DNA of 64,000 nucleotides from Emiliania huxleyi CCMP1516 (GCF_000372725.1 NW_005199241.1:19033-83032), one strand, 5' to 3'; shown: positions 1 through 11,203, numbered from the stretch's first letter. The notes: a model not told the origin generated them from the sequence alone. A program made the numbers and translations.

Positions 1-490
1 GCGCGGAGCACTCGAGGTACTTTGTCGCGCCGATGGTCTTTGCCATCTCCTGCCCCTCCTCCAGACTGATCGGTGTCTGGTTCTGCTGGCGCAGCTTCGC
101 AACCGTGGTCCCATCAGATCGCAGGTCGAGCTTCGTGCCGACGAGGATGAACGGGCAGTTTGGGCAGTGGTGCTTCAGCTCGGGGAACCACTTCTGTTTC
201 ACGTTCTCGTACGAGGGGCGCGAGATGAGGGAGAAGGCGACGAGGAAGACGTCCGTCTGCGGGTACGAGAGCGGTCGCAACCGATCGTAGTCTTCCTGCC
301 CTGCTGTGTCCCACAGCCCAAGGTTGATCGGCTTCCCATCCACCATCACATTCGCGCTGTAGTTGTCGAAGACGGTGGGGATGTAGTCCTCTGGGAAGGC
401 ATTCGTGGTGTACGATATGAGTAGGCACGTCTTGCCGACCGCACCGTCTCCCACGATCACGCACTTGACGTTCGTCATCATGGCCGCCAT
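1..490 (-). CDS. Rac/Rho-family small GTPase (3' end outside window)
   Basis: A Rho-type switch GTPase that would control actin, polarity or NADPH-oxidase signalling at membranes. The reading frame is open from the window edge to 490 and shows the P-loop GDGAVGKT, the effector segment [13 protein letters not shown], the switch II box [17 protein letters not shown] and the TKLD guanine-specificity motif. The C-terminal part, including any CAAX prenylation box, is cut off. In-frame ATGs lie at 490, 481 and 478. The one at 478 gives the usual Rac N terminus ([12 protein letters not shown]), so 478 is the likely start. A short insertion ([17 protein letters not shown]) follows TKLD, as is usual for Rac proteins. 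No intron is seen in this part. Family assignment is secure; the exact subfamily (Rac, Rop or Cdc42) is not. Confidence 0.93.
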   Translation of the reverse strand, partial: MAAMMTNVKCVIVGDGAVGKTCLLISYTTNAFPEDYIPTVFDNYSANVMVDGKPINLGLWDTAGQEDYDRLRPLSYPQTDVFLVAFSLISRPSYENVKQKWFPELKHHCPNCPFILVGTKLDLRSDGTTVAKLRQQNQTPISLEEGQEMAKTIGATKYLECSA

Positions 491-1567
491 GGCGGCGCCG
501 GCCGACCCGAGCCGCCTTCTTGTGCTCGACCGAAAGGAGGGTTTTTCGGCCGTCCCTTTTAGTTTTTTTTCTCTTTCAGCTGTCGCGTTCACCCCTACCG
601 CGTTGGTGTCCAGTCCGAGCCTGGCTGTTCTTCACCTTTCTTCCTACCTACCTAGCTGTTCTTCACCTTCCTACATACATACATTCCAGCTGAATGAAGT
701 AAACTCCACACACTGCACAATCACATGGACTCACGCGGCCCCTCTATCTATCTACCTCCAAAATCCCTCCGATTGGCACACACACCTAACAACTCTAACA
801 CTCACACGTCATTTGGGGCCTGCCCCTGCAGACTGTGCCCCTGCACATCGCAGTTTATGGTGGTTTAAAGTTTGGGGGGGGGGGGGACAGCTTTGGGCGG
901 TCGAATTCTATTTGGGGGGGGGTTACGACGGTTTTGGGGATCCTGCCGACGGCACGCTTACAGTTGTAGCCCCACTGCACATAAGATGGACACCTCAACG
1001 GGAGGGCACTCGCAGCAGGCGGGGCCGAATCCTGCAGCCTTAGTCTTGGCCCGATCCGGCGGCATGCCACGGGTAGGCGCGTTGAGGCTTGCCGCCTCCT
1101 CTGCGCCAACGCGGCTTGTGCCGCAGGTTGCGTTTGCTGCCAGACAAGAGGAGGAGCAGGGCCTTTTGGCGATAGGACCAGGCAATCGTATTCGCCCGGC
1201 GGGCGTTACACCTCGGCAGTGTGGGCAGGGCAGGGCAGGGCAGTGTGGGTTTCACACCCGGGGCAGGTAGGGGATCGCTCGGGCAGGGCAGTTGTGCGGC
1301 AGTATGCGGGCAGGGCAGTACGGCAGGGCAGGGCAGGGCAGGGCAGGGCAGTTGGGGTCATAATTGCAGAGCTGAGATTTGGGATCTCAGATGGTGAAAA
1401 AAAAGGGGAGACAATTGCTGTGAACATGGAATTTGAATACCAATCTCAGTGAGATGTGTGAAGAGGACGGCCGATCGACCAAACACACGCGCGAGCTGGC
1501 GAGCTCATCTGCATCTCAATCGAATCTCAGGGGGGCGCCGTGTGTATAACGGTCGCGTGATACTGCG
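491..1567. other. Intergenic region with simple repeats
   Basis: No convincing gene. It holds a 13-base G run near 877-889, a second G run near 915-922, and an irregular array of the pentamer-like unit GGGCA between about 1219 and 1350. The T-rich stretch at 555-575 lies upstream of the Rac gene and may belong to its promoter. Confidence 0.6.
1219..1351. repeat. GGGCA minisatellite
   Basis: The unit GGGCA or GGGCAGGGCA recurs many times, interrupted by short unique stretches, with the purest block near 1323-1351. No coding frame is conserved across it. Confidence 0.8.
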
Positions 1568-1762
1568 CTACGCCTCGTCGTCCTCCGTATCGAGCCACTC
1601 CACCTCCGACTCGTTCACCACGTTGTCTTCCGTCTCGGAGTCGTCGTGCAGCGGCCCGCCCGGGTTGACGACGTTCACGGTGGCGCCGACAGGGATGGTC
1701 ATGGCCGTCCGCTCGAGGCTCGCGACCCAAAAAACAACAACTGTCTCTCTCATCGTACCCAT
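1568..1762 (-). CDS. Possible terminal exon of an unknown acidic protein
   Basis: A 64-codon open frame ends in a strongly acidic tail (ESEVEWLDTEDDEA, then stop), unlike the arginine/proline-rich shadow frames around it. A possible splice acceptor (CTCAG) lies just upstream on the minus strand near 1780. It may be the last exon of a gene whose other exons I could not place, or chance. No family is recognised. Confidence 0.25.
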   Translation of the reverse strand: MGTMRETVVVFWVASLERTAMTIPVGATVNVVNPGGPLHDDSETEDNVVNESEVEWLDTEDDEA

Positions 1763-1841
1763 TCGCCGACCACCACACTGAGATGAGACAGCCAGCCTCT
1801 CTTCTACGCCTCTCTCGTGCCTCGCGGCGCCTCTGCTTCAA

Positions 1842-2614
1842 GGTACCAAGGAGGGAAGATACGGCTCTCGCAGCCCATCATACGCCGTGGCACAGCGGGG
1901 AGCGCAGCGGGCTGTACAAGATATTGTTCCCTATCTTCGCATGCTCGTCGTTGGTGATATCCGCGCGAGGTCATACGCCACAGGCCAGCCAATCACTCGA
2001 TGATGAGGCTACACTGATGTATAGGCGCGTGTGGTATTACAAGATAGACTCACATGGTCACACGTCTTTAGTAAAACGCCAGCACTCGACACGACGAAGG
2101 TGTATTGGGCTCGAAGGCGCGGTGAACACAACCGCCTCGAGCGTACCGCTCAAACACGAGCCGAGGGTGGAGGGGGGGGCGGCGGCGAAGAGGCGGGAGA
2201 GCGGGGTCCAGTGCGCTCTGCTGCTGGGGCGGTCGGGACCCCCCCCCCCCCCCCAAAGAGAAAAATTTTTTTTTTTGGGGGGCTTTGGGGCCCCCCCCCC
2301 CCCCCCCCTAGCAGCACAGGGATGAGCTTTTAGTTGTGCAGGGGGGGTACCGAGCACCGAGCAGTGTGCGGCCGCTCCCGCTTCCGTCCCGCCGCCTCGA
2401 GCTCGATGTTCGGAGCTCAGGTGTGCTTTTGAGCTTTGCCGCTCGACGAAGAGGCGGAGCTCCCTTTTCTGCATTTTCACACTTCCTACATTTGTACATA
2501 ATTATCTTCCTGCGCAGTATAACAAACAAGTACAAAAACACACGTACCGCACAGACATGAGACATGCATACCGTACTCTGTGTGGAGCTGCGATCGCGCG
2601 CGTCGTGTCCCAGC
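1842..2614. other. Intergenic, homopolymer-rich
   Basis: No gene recognised. The stretch 2229-2310 is a chain of long C, T, G and C homopolymers and would be prone to slippage or assembly error. The end near 2500-2614 is the 3' flank of the PFK-2/FBPase-2 gene. Confidence 0.5.
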
Positions 2615-3261
2615 TCAGTGGCTCGCTGGGTCGAGCAGCTCGCCCTTGGGGTGCTGCAGCACGACGGTGCGCTCCTCCTCGCAGCCGTTCGACGTCGGAG
2701 TGATTTTGATGACCGTGTTGAGCGGGATGGAGACGTGGATGCACTCCTCGCGCGGCATCCCCATGAAATAGGCGAAGAGCACGCGGTGGATTGCCTGGTG
2801 GGCCACGATCACAACGGGCTCGCGGGAGCGCTCGAGCTCGTGGGCAAGCGGCTCGAGGCGGGCGATTAGGTCGGTGTACGACTCGCCGCGAGGGTACCGG
2901 TACTGGAACTTGTCTGCCCCGCGCGCCTCCGCCTCGTCCGGGTAGTTGTCTGCGATCTCCTCGTAGGTCATCCCGTCGCACAGGCCCGCGTAGAGCTCGT
3001 CGAGGTTGCGGAAGGCCTTTGGCCGCATCTGCACCCAGTCGAGGTGCGCGCCGTCCGAGGTGGTGTACGAGACGACCGGCGTGGAGATGTGCCGCGCGGT
3101 GCGGCGCGTGCGCAGAAGCGACGAGGTCCAGAGACGGCACGGGACGGGGGAGCCGTCGGCGGCGAGAGAGACCTTCGCGTCGACCCACTCGCCGAGCGCC
3201 TTTGCGGCACGGGCAGCGGGGCGGCGGTGAGGGCGGCGGCGCGGAGGGGAGAGGCAGCGGG

Positions 3262-3309
<48 letters not shown>

Positions 3310-3311
3310 GA

Positions 3312-3375
<64 letters not shown>

Positions 3376-4576
3376 GATGGCGGCGGCGAGGGCGGCGCCT
3401 TTGCGTACGCCTCTCCGTGCGCGGTGAGGTCCGAGTCGCCTCCGATCTTTCCGAGGCGGTTGTACTCGGACTGGCCGTGGCGGGAGAGGTAGAAGGAGCG
3501 GCAGTCGACATGCAAGTTGACGAGGAACTGCGAGAGGGGCGCGGGCGGCGAGGGTGGTGAGGGCGGCGGCGGAGGCGAGGGAAGCGACGCGGCTGAGGGC
3601 TGGCCGACGCGTGATCTCGGGTCGTCTCGTGCCTCCGCCTGCGAGATGCGCGAGGGGAGGAAGCCGCGGATGTTGTTCATCGAGAGCTGGCGGCCGCCAT
3701 CGACGATCTGGATCCAGGCGAGGTGCTTCTCGGGCGGGCCGAGCTCCTGATACACCTGTCGGAGACCGACCGAGACGACCCGAGGCTGAGTGAGATTCGA
3801 GGGGCAGGCCCATGGGCAGGCCGCGAGCCTCTCGGGCCCTCACCTGCTCGTAGTGCCGTATCCGCGCCTCGAAGTCGGCGATGGCGACGGCCGGGTCGAC
3901 ACCCTCGTAGTCGTGATTCCCAACCTACCAGCGGGGCGGGGCGGTCAACCAACCCGGCAGTCCGCCGAGGCTCGAGCCGCGCTAGGACGCTCTCCTTGGC
4001 GTGCAGGATGGTCTGCTGCACGAGCCTCTCGTCGCGGCAGACCGACTCGATGAAGATCACCTTTGCGCCCGTGTCCTTCAGCTGCTCCACGAGCCAGGCG
4101 CGACGGCTCTGCGTCGAGTTGGTCGCGTCGAAGATGGCCAGCGAACCAAAGTCGCCGCTCTGATGAAGCTTTTGGTCGAGCCGCTGCTGTTGCGACGGCG
4201 TCTCTCCGATCCACCTCTTCAGGTCGGTGAGCGCCTCCTCGCACGCCTGCGCCCTCGCCTTCATCGCCGCCTGGTTGCTGCTGTCGAAGAAGTCGGCCAT
4301 CGAAGTGGTTCGCGCGATCTTCCGCCGGTAATCTCCCACGTTGAACACCTTGGCCGGCGCGCCGTAAAAGAAAGAGACATAGGGTGCGAGCCGGCGCGAT
4401 ATGTATGATTTGCCGCGCGCAGGAAGGCCGACCATGATGCAAACAATCTTGTCGCTCTTGGTGGCGTACGAGGTCGGCGGACCCCACGACTGAGGAGTCG
4501 GGTTGTCGTGCGAGGCCGGCGCAAGCGAGGGCGAACGCACAAACGCGACCGGCGTTGGCGGTGGCTCGTCCGACAT
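2615..4576 (-). CDS. PFKFB: 6-phosphofructo-2-kinase / fructose-2,6-bisphosphatase
   Basis: Bifunctional cytosolic enzyme that makes and breaks fructose 2,6-bisphosphate, the regulator of glycolysis versus gluconeogenesis. Inferred exons are 4576-3989, 3924-3844, 3755-3639, 3527-3399 and 3199-2615, giving 499 residues, close to the animal and plant core length. The kinase half shows the P-loop GLPARGKSY, VGDYRRK and the FDATNST box. The bisphosphatase half shows the catalytic RHGQSEYN, the YEEIADNYPDE acid region, YRYPRGESY and the second histidine in VAHQAIHR. Introns 1-2 are GT-AG; introns 3-4 read best as GC-AG. Intron 4 (3200-3398, 199 bp) is mostly a GGC/CCG triplet expansion, and its removal is required by the frame change. 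Intron 3 (111 bp) is in frame and could be retained as a proline-rich insert. Confidence 0.95.
3250..3385. repeat. (GGC)n triplet expansion inside a PFKFB intron
   Basis: Two long GGC runs, interrupted by GAGGATGGC-like units, fill most of intron 4 of the PFKFB gene. They create spurious poly-Gly, poly-Ala, poly-Arg and poly-Pro frames on both strands. Confidence 0.95.
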
Positions 4577-5161
4577 TGACGCTGCGGGCTGTGCTTGGTA
4601 AACTAGTGGGCTGCGCTAACTCGTCGTGAGCGTTGCTCAGCATATTGCTCTCAACTCGTTGGACGGGAGGGTCGTGCCAAATCTCGCGGATAGTTTTTCT
4701 TTTTCGCGCCGGACACAGCGAGGATTGCAAGGACCCAGCTGTGGCATGCGGAAAGTGCGGAATATAATGCGCGTGGGCGGAGGGCGTGACAAGCCGTCTT
4801 CCCCCAATTAAGGTTTAAGCTGCGGTGCACCGTTTTTTAAGCTCGGGTGAAGCTCCGGGGAGTTACCCCTGTGCAAAAACGGGGTGATTTGGAGAGGGGC
4901 CCGGCGCGACCGTTTGCGTGCGGTACAGTGTGCGCCGTCCACGACTGTCAGTTTGTCAGCGGTCAGGTTGGGAGCGGGGAGGCTGGAGGCTGCGGAGGTT
5001 GCCTCAGGCTCAGCGCTCAGGCCTCAGCGCTCAGGGCGGAGCGCGAGCGGGAGGTACAAAATGGTTAGGCGGGGGGGTTGACTTTTGCCAAAATGGAAGG
5101 AACTAGCCTCAGCCACTCGCTCTCTCTCTAGCGCATCTGCGAATCTACCTGGTACCTCCTG
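4577..5161. other. Intergenic, 5' flank of PFKFB
   Basis: No gene seen. A T-rich tract (TAGTTTTTCTTTTTCGCG, near 4690) lies about 115 bp upstream of the PFKFB start and resembles the A-tract motif found near other gene starts. The segment 5010-5045 has short CAGCGCTCAG-type repeats. Confidence 0.5.
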
Positions 5162-5710
5162 CTAGTCAAAGTCAAACTCGTCCGGCACGGGTCTGATTGG
5201 GGTGCTGACGCCGCCCACCCTGGTGCCGCGCCCGCCGTCCCAGTCGACGCCAGACTCGCCTCGCGCGGCGCGGGCGGCGCCGCTTTGAGCGGGCCGCGGC
5301 ACCGACGAGTCAGTCCGCGCGAGCTCGAGCAGGCAGTCGACGTAGCCGAAGCGGCCCGAGTTGGACCCGATGGCGGCCATTATCTCCTCGAAGCCCATCG
5401 CCGTCGCGGGAATCAGCTCTCGCTTCCAGTTTGTGAACTGCCGCCCACCACCGACCGTCAGCAACGCGCTGTCGCCGCCCAGCACCACCGCGCTCGTGCT
5501 CAGCAGCCGGTCGCCCACCCAGATCCGACCGTCGTGTTCGGCGTTGCCTCCATCCACGAGGTCCGCGACGACGACACCGCAAGCCTTGCCCGGCTCCACC
5601 TCCTCAAACGCGATGCCGAGAGGCGTCCGCAGTCGCACGCGGTATCGGGCGGAGGCGGGTGTCGCTGCGGCGAGGAGAAGGCACGAGATCGCGTGACGCA
5701 ATGAGATCAT
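5162..5710 (-). CDS. Secreted or plastid-targeted PDZ-like domain protein
   Basis: A 182-residue single-exon protein. Residues 1-21 form a hydrophobic signal or bipartite targeting sequence (MISLRHAISCLLLAAATPASA). Residues 25-80 look like a PDZ fold: the carboxylate-binding loop would be PLGIAFEE, followed by GKACGVVVADLVDGGNA and GDRLLSTSAVV. The middle part (GFEEIMAAIGSNSG) fits the end of a PDZ-type binding groove. The C terminus is a charged linker ending in DEFDFD. Short PDZ proteins with signal peptides are common in algae with secondary plastids. The partner is unknown, and PDZ assignment rests on pattern alone. Confidence 0.72.
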   Translation of the reverse strand: MISLRHAISCLLLAAATPASARYRVRLRTPLGIAFEEVEPGKACGVVVADLVDGGNAEHDGRIWVGDRLLSTSAVVLGGDSALLTVGGGRQFTNWKRELIPATAMGFEEIMAAIGSNSGRFGYVDCLLELARTDSSVPRPAQSGAARAARGESGVDWDGGRGTRVGGVSTPIRPVPDEFDFD

Positions 5711-6066
5711 AAAGAAGGGAGTAGGACACGAACTGACCCCGCTTGCTTATCTGTGCGGTGCCAGCGCTGGCGTTGCCCGACGCCGCCTCGACACCAGCGG
5801 CAATGTGTGTGTTTTGTGTGCTCACACACTCAGACCACGGCAAGAGAGTATTCCGAGCTTTTCTCCTTGCTGTCCGACGCTCAGCGGTGGAACGCCCCCT
5901 CCCCAGGCAGGAGGATTGGTTGCAAGGGGACTCTCGAAGCAAATAAAAAAGAAATTCCCGCAAGCGTTGAGGGCGGCAGGTAGCAGCCCGACACCAGCGT
6001 CCCCCAGTCCTCCGTGTGCGACCTAGCAGTCCGGCACAGTGACCCCCACGCGACCTACCCACCGCC
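5711..6066. other. Divergent promoter region between PDZ-like and WW genes
   Basis: No ORF of note. It contains the AT-rich stretch AAATAAAAAAGAAATTCCCG at about 5941-5960, some 110 bp upstream of the WW-protein start. Confidence 0.5.
5942..5956. promoter_or_regulatory. Candidate core promoter A-tract motif (WW gene)
   Basis: AATAAAAAAGAAATT is an AT island in GC-rich DNA upstream of the start at 6067. The same motif recurs near most gene starts in the window. Confidence 0.4.
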
Positions 6067-8858
6067 ATGTCCTTCGCGCCACCCGGTCCTCCGGGGTACT
6101 ACACTTTCCGCCCGGGTCCCAGGGCGCAGCTCGCCACGTGGACGGACGATGAGCCGCCGGCCGACGCGCCTGAGCCACCGCGCTGGTGGGGCCACAATGA
6201 GGACCTGTACAACAGGCCGAGACGGACGAGAGAGACGGTGCGCACGCCCGACTGGGATCTCAGCGATCGGGCGGCGCCGCTCGGACGGCGCCACAGGCCG
6301 GTGGCACTCGGCGCGTGGCAGCCCGCCGGCGAGTGGCAAAGGCAGACCACCGCCAAGCACCGCGCCGACCCGTGGGCGGCGCCAGTCGTCGGCACGCGGC
6401 GCGGCACACAGTCGTGGGCGCCGGCGCCGAAGAAGCCGCCCGCGAAGCAAGCTGGCGCCGGCCGACGGGTGCGGCCGTACGTGGCGTGGTGTGACGACGA
6501 CCCTCGAGCGCCGACGCCACAGCAGCAGAGGCCGCAGACGGCGCCAAGTGCGGCGGCCTCCAAGCGCAGATCCCGCGCTGGAGCGTCCCCGGCCACGCCG
6601 GCCGCCTCGAGGCCTGGCACCGCGTCCCGCCCGCCGCGCCCCGCGCTGCTCGAGCCAAAGCAGGCGCGAGGCACGGCGCCAAGGCGGGCCGAGGCGCGGC
6701 TCGAGGACAAGCGCTCGAGCAAGCCGGCAGAGGCGGGGGCGGCGAAGGCGGGTGCAGCCGCGCCGAGGGCGGCGCGGGCCGCTGAGGAGCCGGCGCCGCG
6801 TCCAGCCCCCGCCTCCGCCTCCGCCACCTGCAGCTCAGACGGGTCTGCGCAGACGGCAGTCGTTGGCGCGCCGGCGGCGCCGCTGCCACTGCCGACGGGC
6901 TGGACGCGGCTGACCAGCGCCAAAGGGGCCGCCTACTACTGGGAGGTCGGCACAGGCACAGTCTCGTGGAAGCCGCCGCCACCGCCGCCACCGCCGCCAC
7001 CGCCACCTCCCCTGCCGCCTCCGCCGGCTCACCACCCCCTCGCCGCGCCGGCGGAAGCGGCGGCGGCGGCGGCAGAGCCAGCCGGCGCCTCTCGAGTCGA
7101 TGCTCCTTCTCCCCCGCACGCTTCTCCGGCGTCCGTCCCGCTCCTCGCCGCCGCAGCCGCACTGCCTGCCGCGGGCCTGCCCACCGACCGACTGACCGCC
7201 GGCTGGCTGCATCCCGCTGCAGTCCCCGCGCCGCAGCACCGCGCCACGCCGCCGCACGGGGGTGCGCCCCTCCCGAGGCCACCCGCGCAAGCGTGGGGTG
7301 GTCCGGGCGGCGCCCTCTCGGCAGACACCCTCATGTCGGCCTCGCTACCGCCCGCCGGCACCGCCTCCGGCGCCTTCCCTTCCCTCGGCCAGCTGGAGAC
7401 CCTCCCTGTCCACGCCGCGCCGCAGAGCCGAGCTGTGCCCGCGCCGGCCGCCGGCTCCGCCGCCAACGACGCGTGGGAGCGGGCCGTGCACCAACACGCG
7501 GCGCGAACGCGCGAACGGCGCGGGCCGCCCTCGCCTCTTCTCACCGCCACCATCGCCACCACCGCCGCCGCCACCGCCACCACCGCCACCCACCCCTCTT
7601 GCGGCCCTCCTCCGCCTCTCACCGAAGCCGAGCGCGCGCCTCCCCCACCCCGCCGCCTCTCCTCCGCAGGGCTGAGGCGAAGGAGGCAGCCCTCGCCGCC
7701 GAGGAGCGAGCGCTCGAGGCCTCGAAGCGCCGCTCCGAGGTGCCCCCCCCACCCCACCCCCGCCCCTCCCCCTCCTGTTTGACACACGTCACTCGACACG
7801 TCACTCGAGGCAGACAGCGAGCGGCTTGACGGCGCCGTCCCCGCGCGCCCCCTCAGGTGCTGCGCAAGGCGATGCACGAGAAGCGGCGGGCGGAGAGGGA
7901 GGCTGCGCACCGCGCGCTCCTCGAGCAGCAGGCGCACGTCTGGCGCGAGAACCTCGCCCTCGCCCGGCAGAACCGCGCCAACCTCCTCCACTGCTCGTGC
8001 GATCGGTCGACGCTCAGCCCGTCTGCACAGCACGGCGACGGGGGTGGCGCCAATGGCGGCGGCGAGGGCGGCGAGGGCGGCGCGAAGGGCGGCGCGGGGG
8101 AGGCGGCCCACGCGATCCTCGGCCCGGAGCCAGCGAGCCTCGTACCGGCCTCGCTCGACTTTGGCGAGCTCCCCTCCCCGCCCTTGCGACCCCGCTCGCC
8201 GCCGCCGCCGCCGCCGCCAGAAGGCGGCGGCCAGACGGGCGAGGGCGCCGTCGTGCGGTGCGCCGCCACCCGGCACGCCGCGCCGCCGCCGCCCGCTGCT
8301 CCGCGCAGCGCCGCTTGGACGGTGCCTCCGCCCGCCTCGGGCGAGGGCGGGCCGCCGCGGAGGCAGAGGCAGCAGAGGCGGCCTCGCTCCCCCCCTGTGA
8401 CGATCGTGGCGGTCGACTGGCCGCCGAAGCCGCCGCCAGAGCCGCTTCCGGCGCCGCCACCGGCCGAGGAGGCGGCGGAGGTGGAGGCGGCGGAGGTGTC
8501 GGCGCCGGCGGCGCCGGCGGTCGACTTCGAGGAGGAGGAGGCGTCGCCGGGCAGCACCCCCGTGAGCAAGGCGGTGCAGGAGGTGGTGCTCGAGGTGCAG
8601 GCGGCGGCCGCGGCCGCGGAGGAGGGGGGCGCCCCGGAGGAGGAGGGCGCCCCGGCGCTCGCCGAGCCGCCGACGACGGCAGAGGTCGACCCCGACGCCG
8701 GCTCACAGCTGCTGGAGGTTTCGTCACAGCTGCTGGAGGTTTCGCCGGGGGAGGCGTTGCAAGAGGCGGACTCGCCGGCTCCGCTGCGGGCGGCAGAGAT
8801 GTTCTTGGACAGCCCCTTCGCCTCGCATTTCCTCCGGCAGGCTGTGGCCGCATCGTAG
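6067..8858 (+). CDS. WW-domain, proline-rich protein
   Basis: A large, probably disordered scaffold protein. Inferred exons 6067-7517, 7670-7739 and 7857-8858 give 840 residues with matching phases. Intron 1 reads as GC-AG and intron 2 as GT-AG. A single WW domain lies near residues 277-305 (PLPTGWTRLTSAKGAAYYW... with the second Trp in TVSWKPP), followed directly by a poly-proline run, which could bind the WW domain itself. The exon 2/3 junction encodes a charged helix (KRRAEREAAHRALLEQQ), a likely coiled coil. The C-terminal third is acidic and Ala/Glu/Pro-rich. The N terminus (PPGYYTFRPGP, WGHNEDLYNRPRRT) matches no family I know. Function unknown; the WW domain suggests binding of proline-rich partners. 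Confidence 0.75.
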
Positions 8859-9329
8859 GCATCGGTGCTGCGCCCCCGCGGTGCAGGGTGGCCTACGATC
8901 AGTTCTCCTCTGGATGCGCCAGGCTGCCGAGGGGCCCAGCAGGGGGAGCAGGGCGGCGCGAAGTCCCCCGTCCCCGGGCTCCACATACATGCACATGTGC
9001 TACGGGCTCTCAATGACACTCAGCGACTGTAATAAATAAATAAAACAAACCAAAACGAGGCGTGGGCCGTGGCGTGCGGCGTGGGAGAAGGACAGGGTCC
9101 CTTCAGGGACAGGGTTCCTCCCACTGCACGAGTAGGATGACCTTGGGATCAGGGACAGAAAGGCGCAGAAAAAACTCGAGAGAGAAAGAAAGAAAACAGA
9201 AAACCCAAGGGAGGGATAGAAACGCCATTCCACTGACAAGCTGCCGAATTTCTTTTTCTGGGAGTTTGGTTGTAAAATTCTTTTTCTGTGTGTGCAAAGT
9301 CGAAAGTGGCGCGTACTTACACGGCGAGG
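8859..9329. other. Intergenic region with a dispersed repeat fragment
   Basis: No gene. Positions 9085-9215 carry, in inverse orientation, a fragment of the ACCCTGTCC / AACCCAAGGGAGGGAT block seen also near 31980, 52300 and 59940. Two copies of an A-tract motif follow at 9245-9288. Confidence 0.5.
9245..9288. promoter_or_regulatory. Duplicated A-tract motif upstream of the SLC35F-like gene
   Basis: GAATTTCTTTTTCTG and AAAATTCTTTTTCTG occur about 30 bp apart. The second ends 42 bp before the ATG at 9330. Confidence 0.45.
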
Positions 9330-10697
9330 ATGGTCTCCTCCTCCTCCTACGCGGCGCCCGTCGCCGTCGTGCTTATCGCAGTCACCCTGCTGCTGCCGGC
9401 CTCATGGTTTGTCGCCCAGTGGCGCTCTGGCGCACTCACGATCAGCGCGCGTCTACTGCGGCGCGTGCGTGGCATCGTGCTCGTGCTCGTTGTCGTCGTG
9501 CTCTTCACGGCTTCGACCATCGTGCTGCAGCTGGTCTTCGAGGCGGAGCACCACCGCAAGCCCTTCCTCATCACATACATCTCCTTCTCGATGCAAGCCC
9601 TCTACCTGCTGGGCTACCGCGTGCGAGCCGCCGCAGCCGTCGGGAGGCTGGTGCAGGGTTGGGGCGCGGCGCAGGGTGGGTACGCTGCCGTGCGGCACGT
9701 GGGCGACGAGGCCGGCCTGGAGATGGCGCAGGCCTGCGCACCGCGCCGCGCCATCGGGTCCGGCGGAGGGGCGGGCGGGGACGCTGGCGCCGCCGGCACC
9801 GGCCGTCCCTCCGAGGTGCCCTCTGAGGTTGGGCTCGTGTATGTCGCCTGGCGGCTGGGCGGCCTGATCCTTTGCGCGAACCTGCTCTTCAACGTGAGCC
9901 TGCAGTACACGAGCGTCTCCTCCGCCACCGTGATCGCCTCCTCCTCCGCCGTGTGGACCCTCCTCTTCAGCGCGTGGCTGCTCGGAGAGCCCCTGTCTCT
10001 TCTTCGAGTCGCGTCTGTCTCCTGCGGCTTGGCCGGCGTCTTGCTCGTGGTGTACGGAGGGGCGGGCGAGGGCGCGTGGGGTGACGACGAGCACCACCAC
10101 CACCCGCACGCCGCGCGGGCGCTCGCGCGCATCTCCCACTCCGCCGCCGCCGTCGCGCACCGCGCGGAGCTAAAGCACGCCCTTGGCTCCGCGGGGCTGG
10201 TTGCTTCGGCGGCGTGCTACGGCGCATACACGGTGCGGCTGAAGCGGGAGGTGCCGTCCGAGAAGGAGGCGCCGCTGCCCTACCTCTTCGGCCTCATGGG
10301 CGCCTCGCTCCTCGCGGCCGGCCCGCCGGCGCTGCTGCTGCTGCACGCGACCGGTGTCGAGCGGCTCGAGCTGCCGGCGCGCGACAACCTGCTCGCCATC
10401 TGCGGGAACGCGCTGCTCGGGACGGTGGTGGCCAACCTGCTGCTCGCCCGCGCCGCCCTCCTCACATCACCCCTCGTCGTCGTGGTCGGCCTCTCCCTCT
10501 CCATCCCTCTCGCCATGGCCTCCGACGTAGCGAGGCAGCGAGAGCGCCTCACGCCGGCGCTCCTCGCCGGAGCACTCGCCGTCTGGCTCGCCTTCCTCGG
10601 CGTCTCGGTCGCCCGCGTGCCGAAGGACGGCGGGCTCCTCGGCCGGATGTGCGCGCATTGCCCGACTCGCTGCAGGCATTGCGCAGGACTGTGGTGA
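9330..10697 (+). CDS. SLC35F/EamA-type drug/metabolite transporter family protein
   Basis: A 455-residue polytopic membrane protein of the DMT superfamily, probably moving a small metabolite or nucleotide-sugar-like solute across an endomembrane. The frame is open from 9288, but the first ATG is at 9330 (MVSSSSYAAPVAVVL). About ten hydrophobic segments are visible. The best signature is LLFNVSLQYTSVSSATVIASSSAVWTLL followed by an acidic GEPLSLLRVASVSCGLAGVLLVVYGG, the typical SLC35F5-like mid-protein repeat, and it recurs in weaker form near the C terminus. A long soluble loop separates TM3 and TM4, and a His-rich loop (DDEHHHHPH) lies in the middle. No intron is needed. Substrate unknown. 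Confidence 0.82.
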   Translation: MVSSSSYAAPVAVVLIAVTLLLPASWFVAQWRSGALTISARLLRRVRGIVLVLVVVVLFTASTIVLQLVFEAEHHRKPFLITYISFSMQALYLLGYRVRAAAAVGRLVQGWGAAQGGYAAVRHVGDEAGLEMAQACAPRRAIGSGGGAGGDAGAAGTGRPSEVPSEVGLVYVAWRLGGLILCANLLFNVSLQYTSVSSATVIASSSAVWTLLFSAWLLGEPLSLLRVASVSCGLAGVLLVVYGGAGEGAWGDDEHHHHPHAARALARISHSAAAVAHRAELKHALGSAGLVASAACYGAYTVRLKREVPSEKEAPLPYLFGLMGASLLAAGPPALLLLHATGVERLELPARDNLLAICGNALLGTVVANLLLARAALLTSPLVVVVGLSLSIPLAMASDVARQRERLTPALLAGALAVWLAFLGVSVARVPKDGGLLGRMCAHCPTRCRHCAGLW

Positions 10698-11203
10698 ATC
10701 TAGAAAGGGCCGATTGAACATTGATTGCACCGGAGTGCGGGGACTTTTTCGTCTCCCCCCGCGAGGCACGTATCCTCTGTCTCAGCGGGTCTCACCCTCC
10801 ACCCTGCCACCACAGTACACCCCGCTCGCGACCTTCTTGGGTTGGTCGCGCCGCCCCGCCCCCCCCCCGGGCCCGGCGCGCGGCACACCACTCGACTGCT
10901 CCCGTGCCGTGTCGGGTGTCGGGAAAAGCGAAAAGAAGCGCCGGAGGAAATAAATCACAGTCATGCCAAAAACTTTGAATATGTCGACGGCGCCTTCTCA
11001 TCTGTTTGGAATTGTCAAAAAAGAGAGACACTGACCGCCTCGCACTCGCAGATGAGCTCCCAGCGAGACGGCTCCTCGCAACTCTCCCCGACCCCAACCC
11101 TCAGAGTACAACTCACCTCGCCCCTCCCCGCGCCCCAAACACAAGAAACGGCACGATGCCTAACGCGCACGCCCTCTCAAACAGGTGTCAGCAGCGCCCC
11201 CCG
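10698..11203. other. Intergenic between convergent genes
   Basis: 3' flanks of the transporter (+) and the CBP3-like gene (-). Nothing beyond short homopolymers was seen. Confidence 0.5.

Noticed and set aside
2791-3511. Long poly-Gly, poly-Ala, poly-Arg and poly-Pro frames
   Set aside because: They are translations of the GGC tract in an intron of PFKFB; the family alignment skips this segment.
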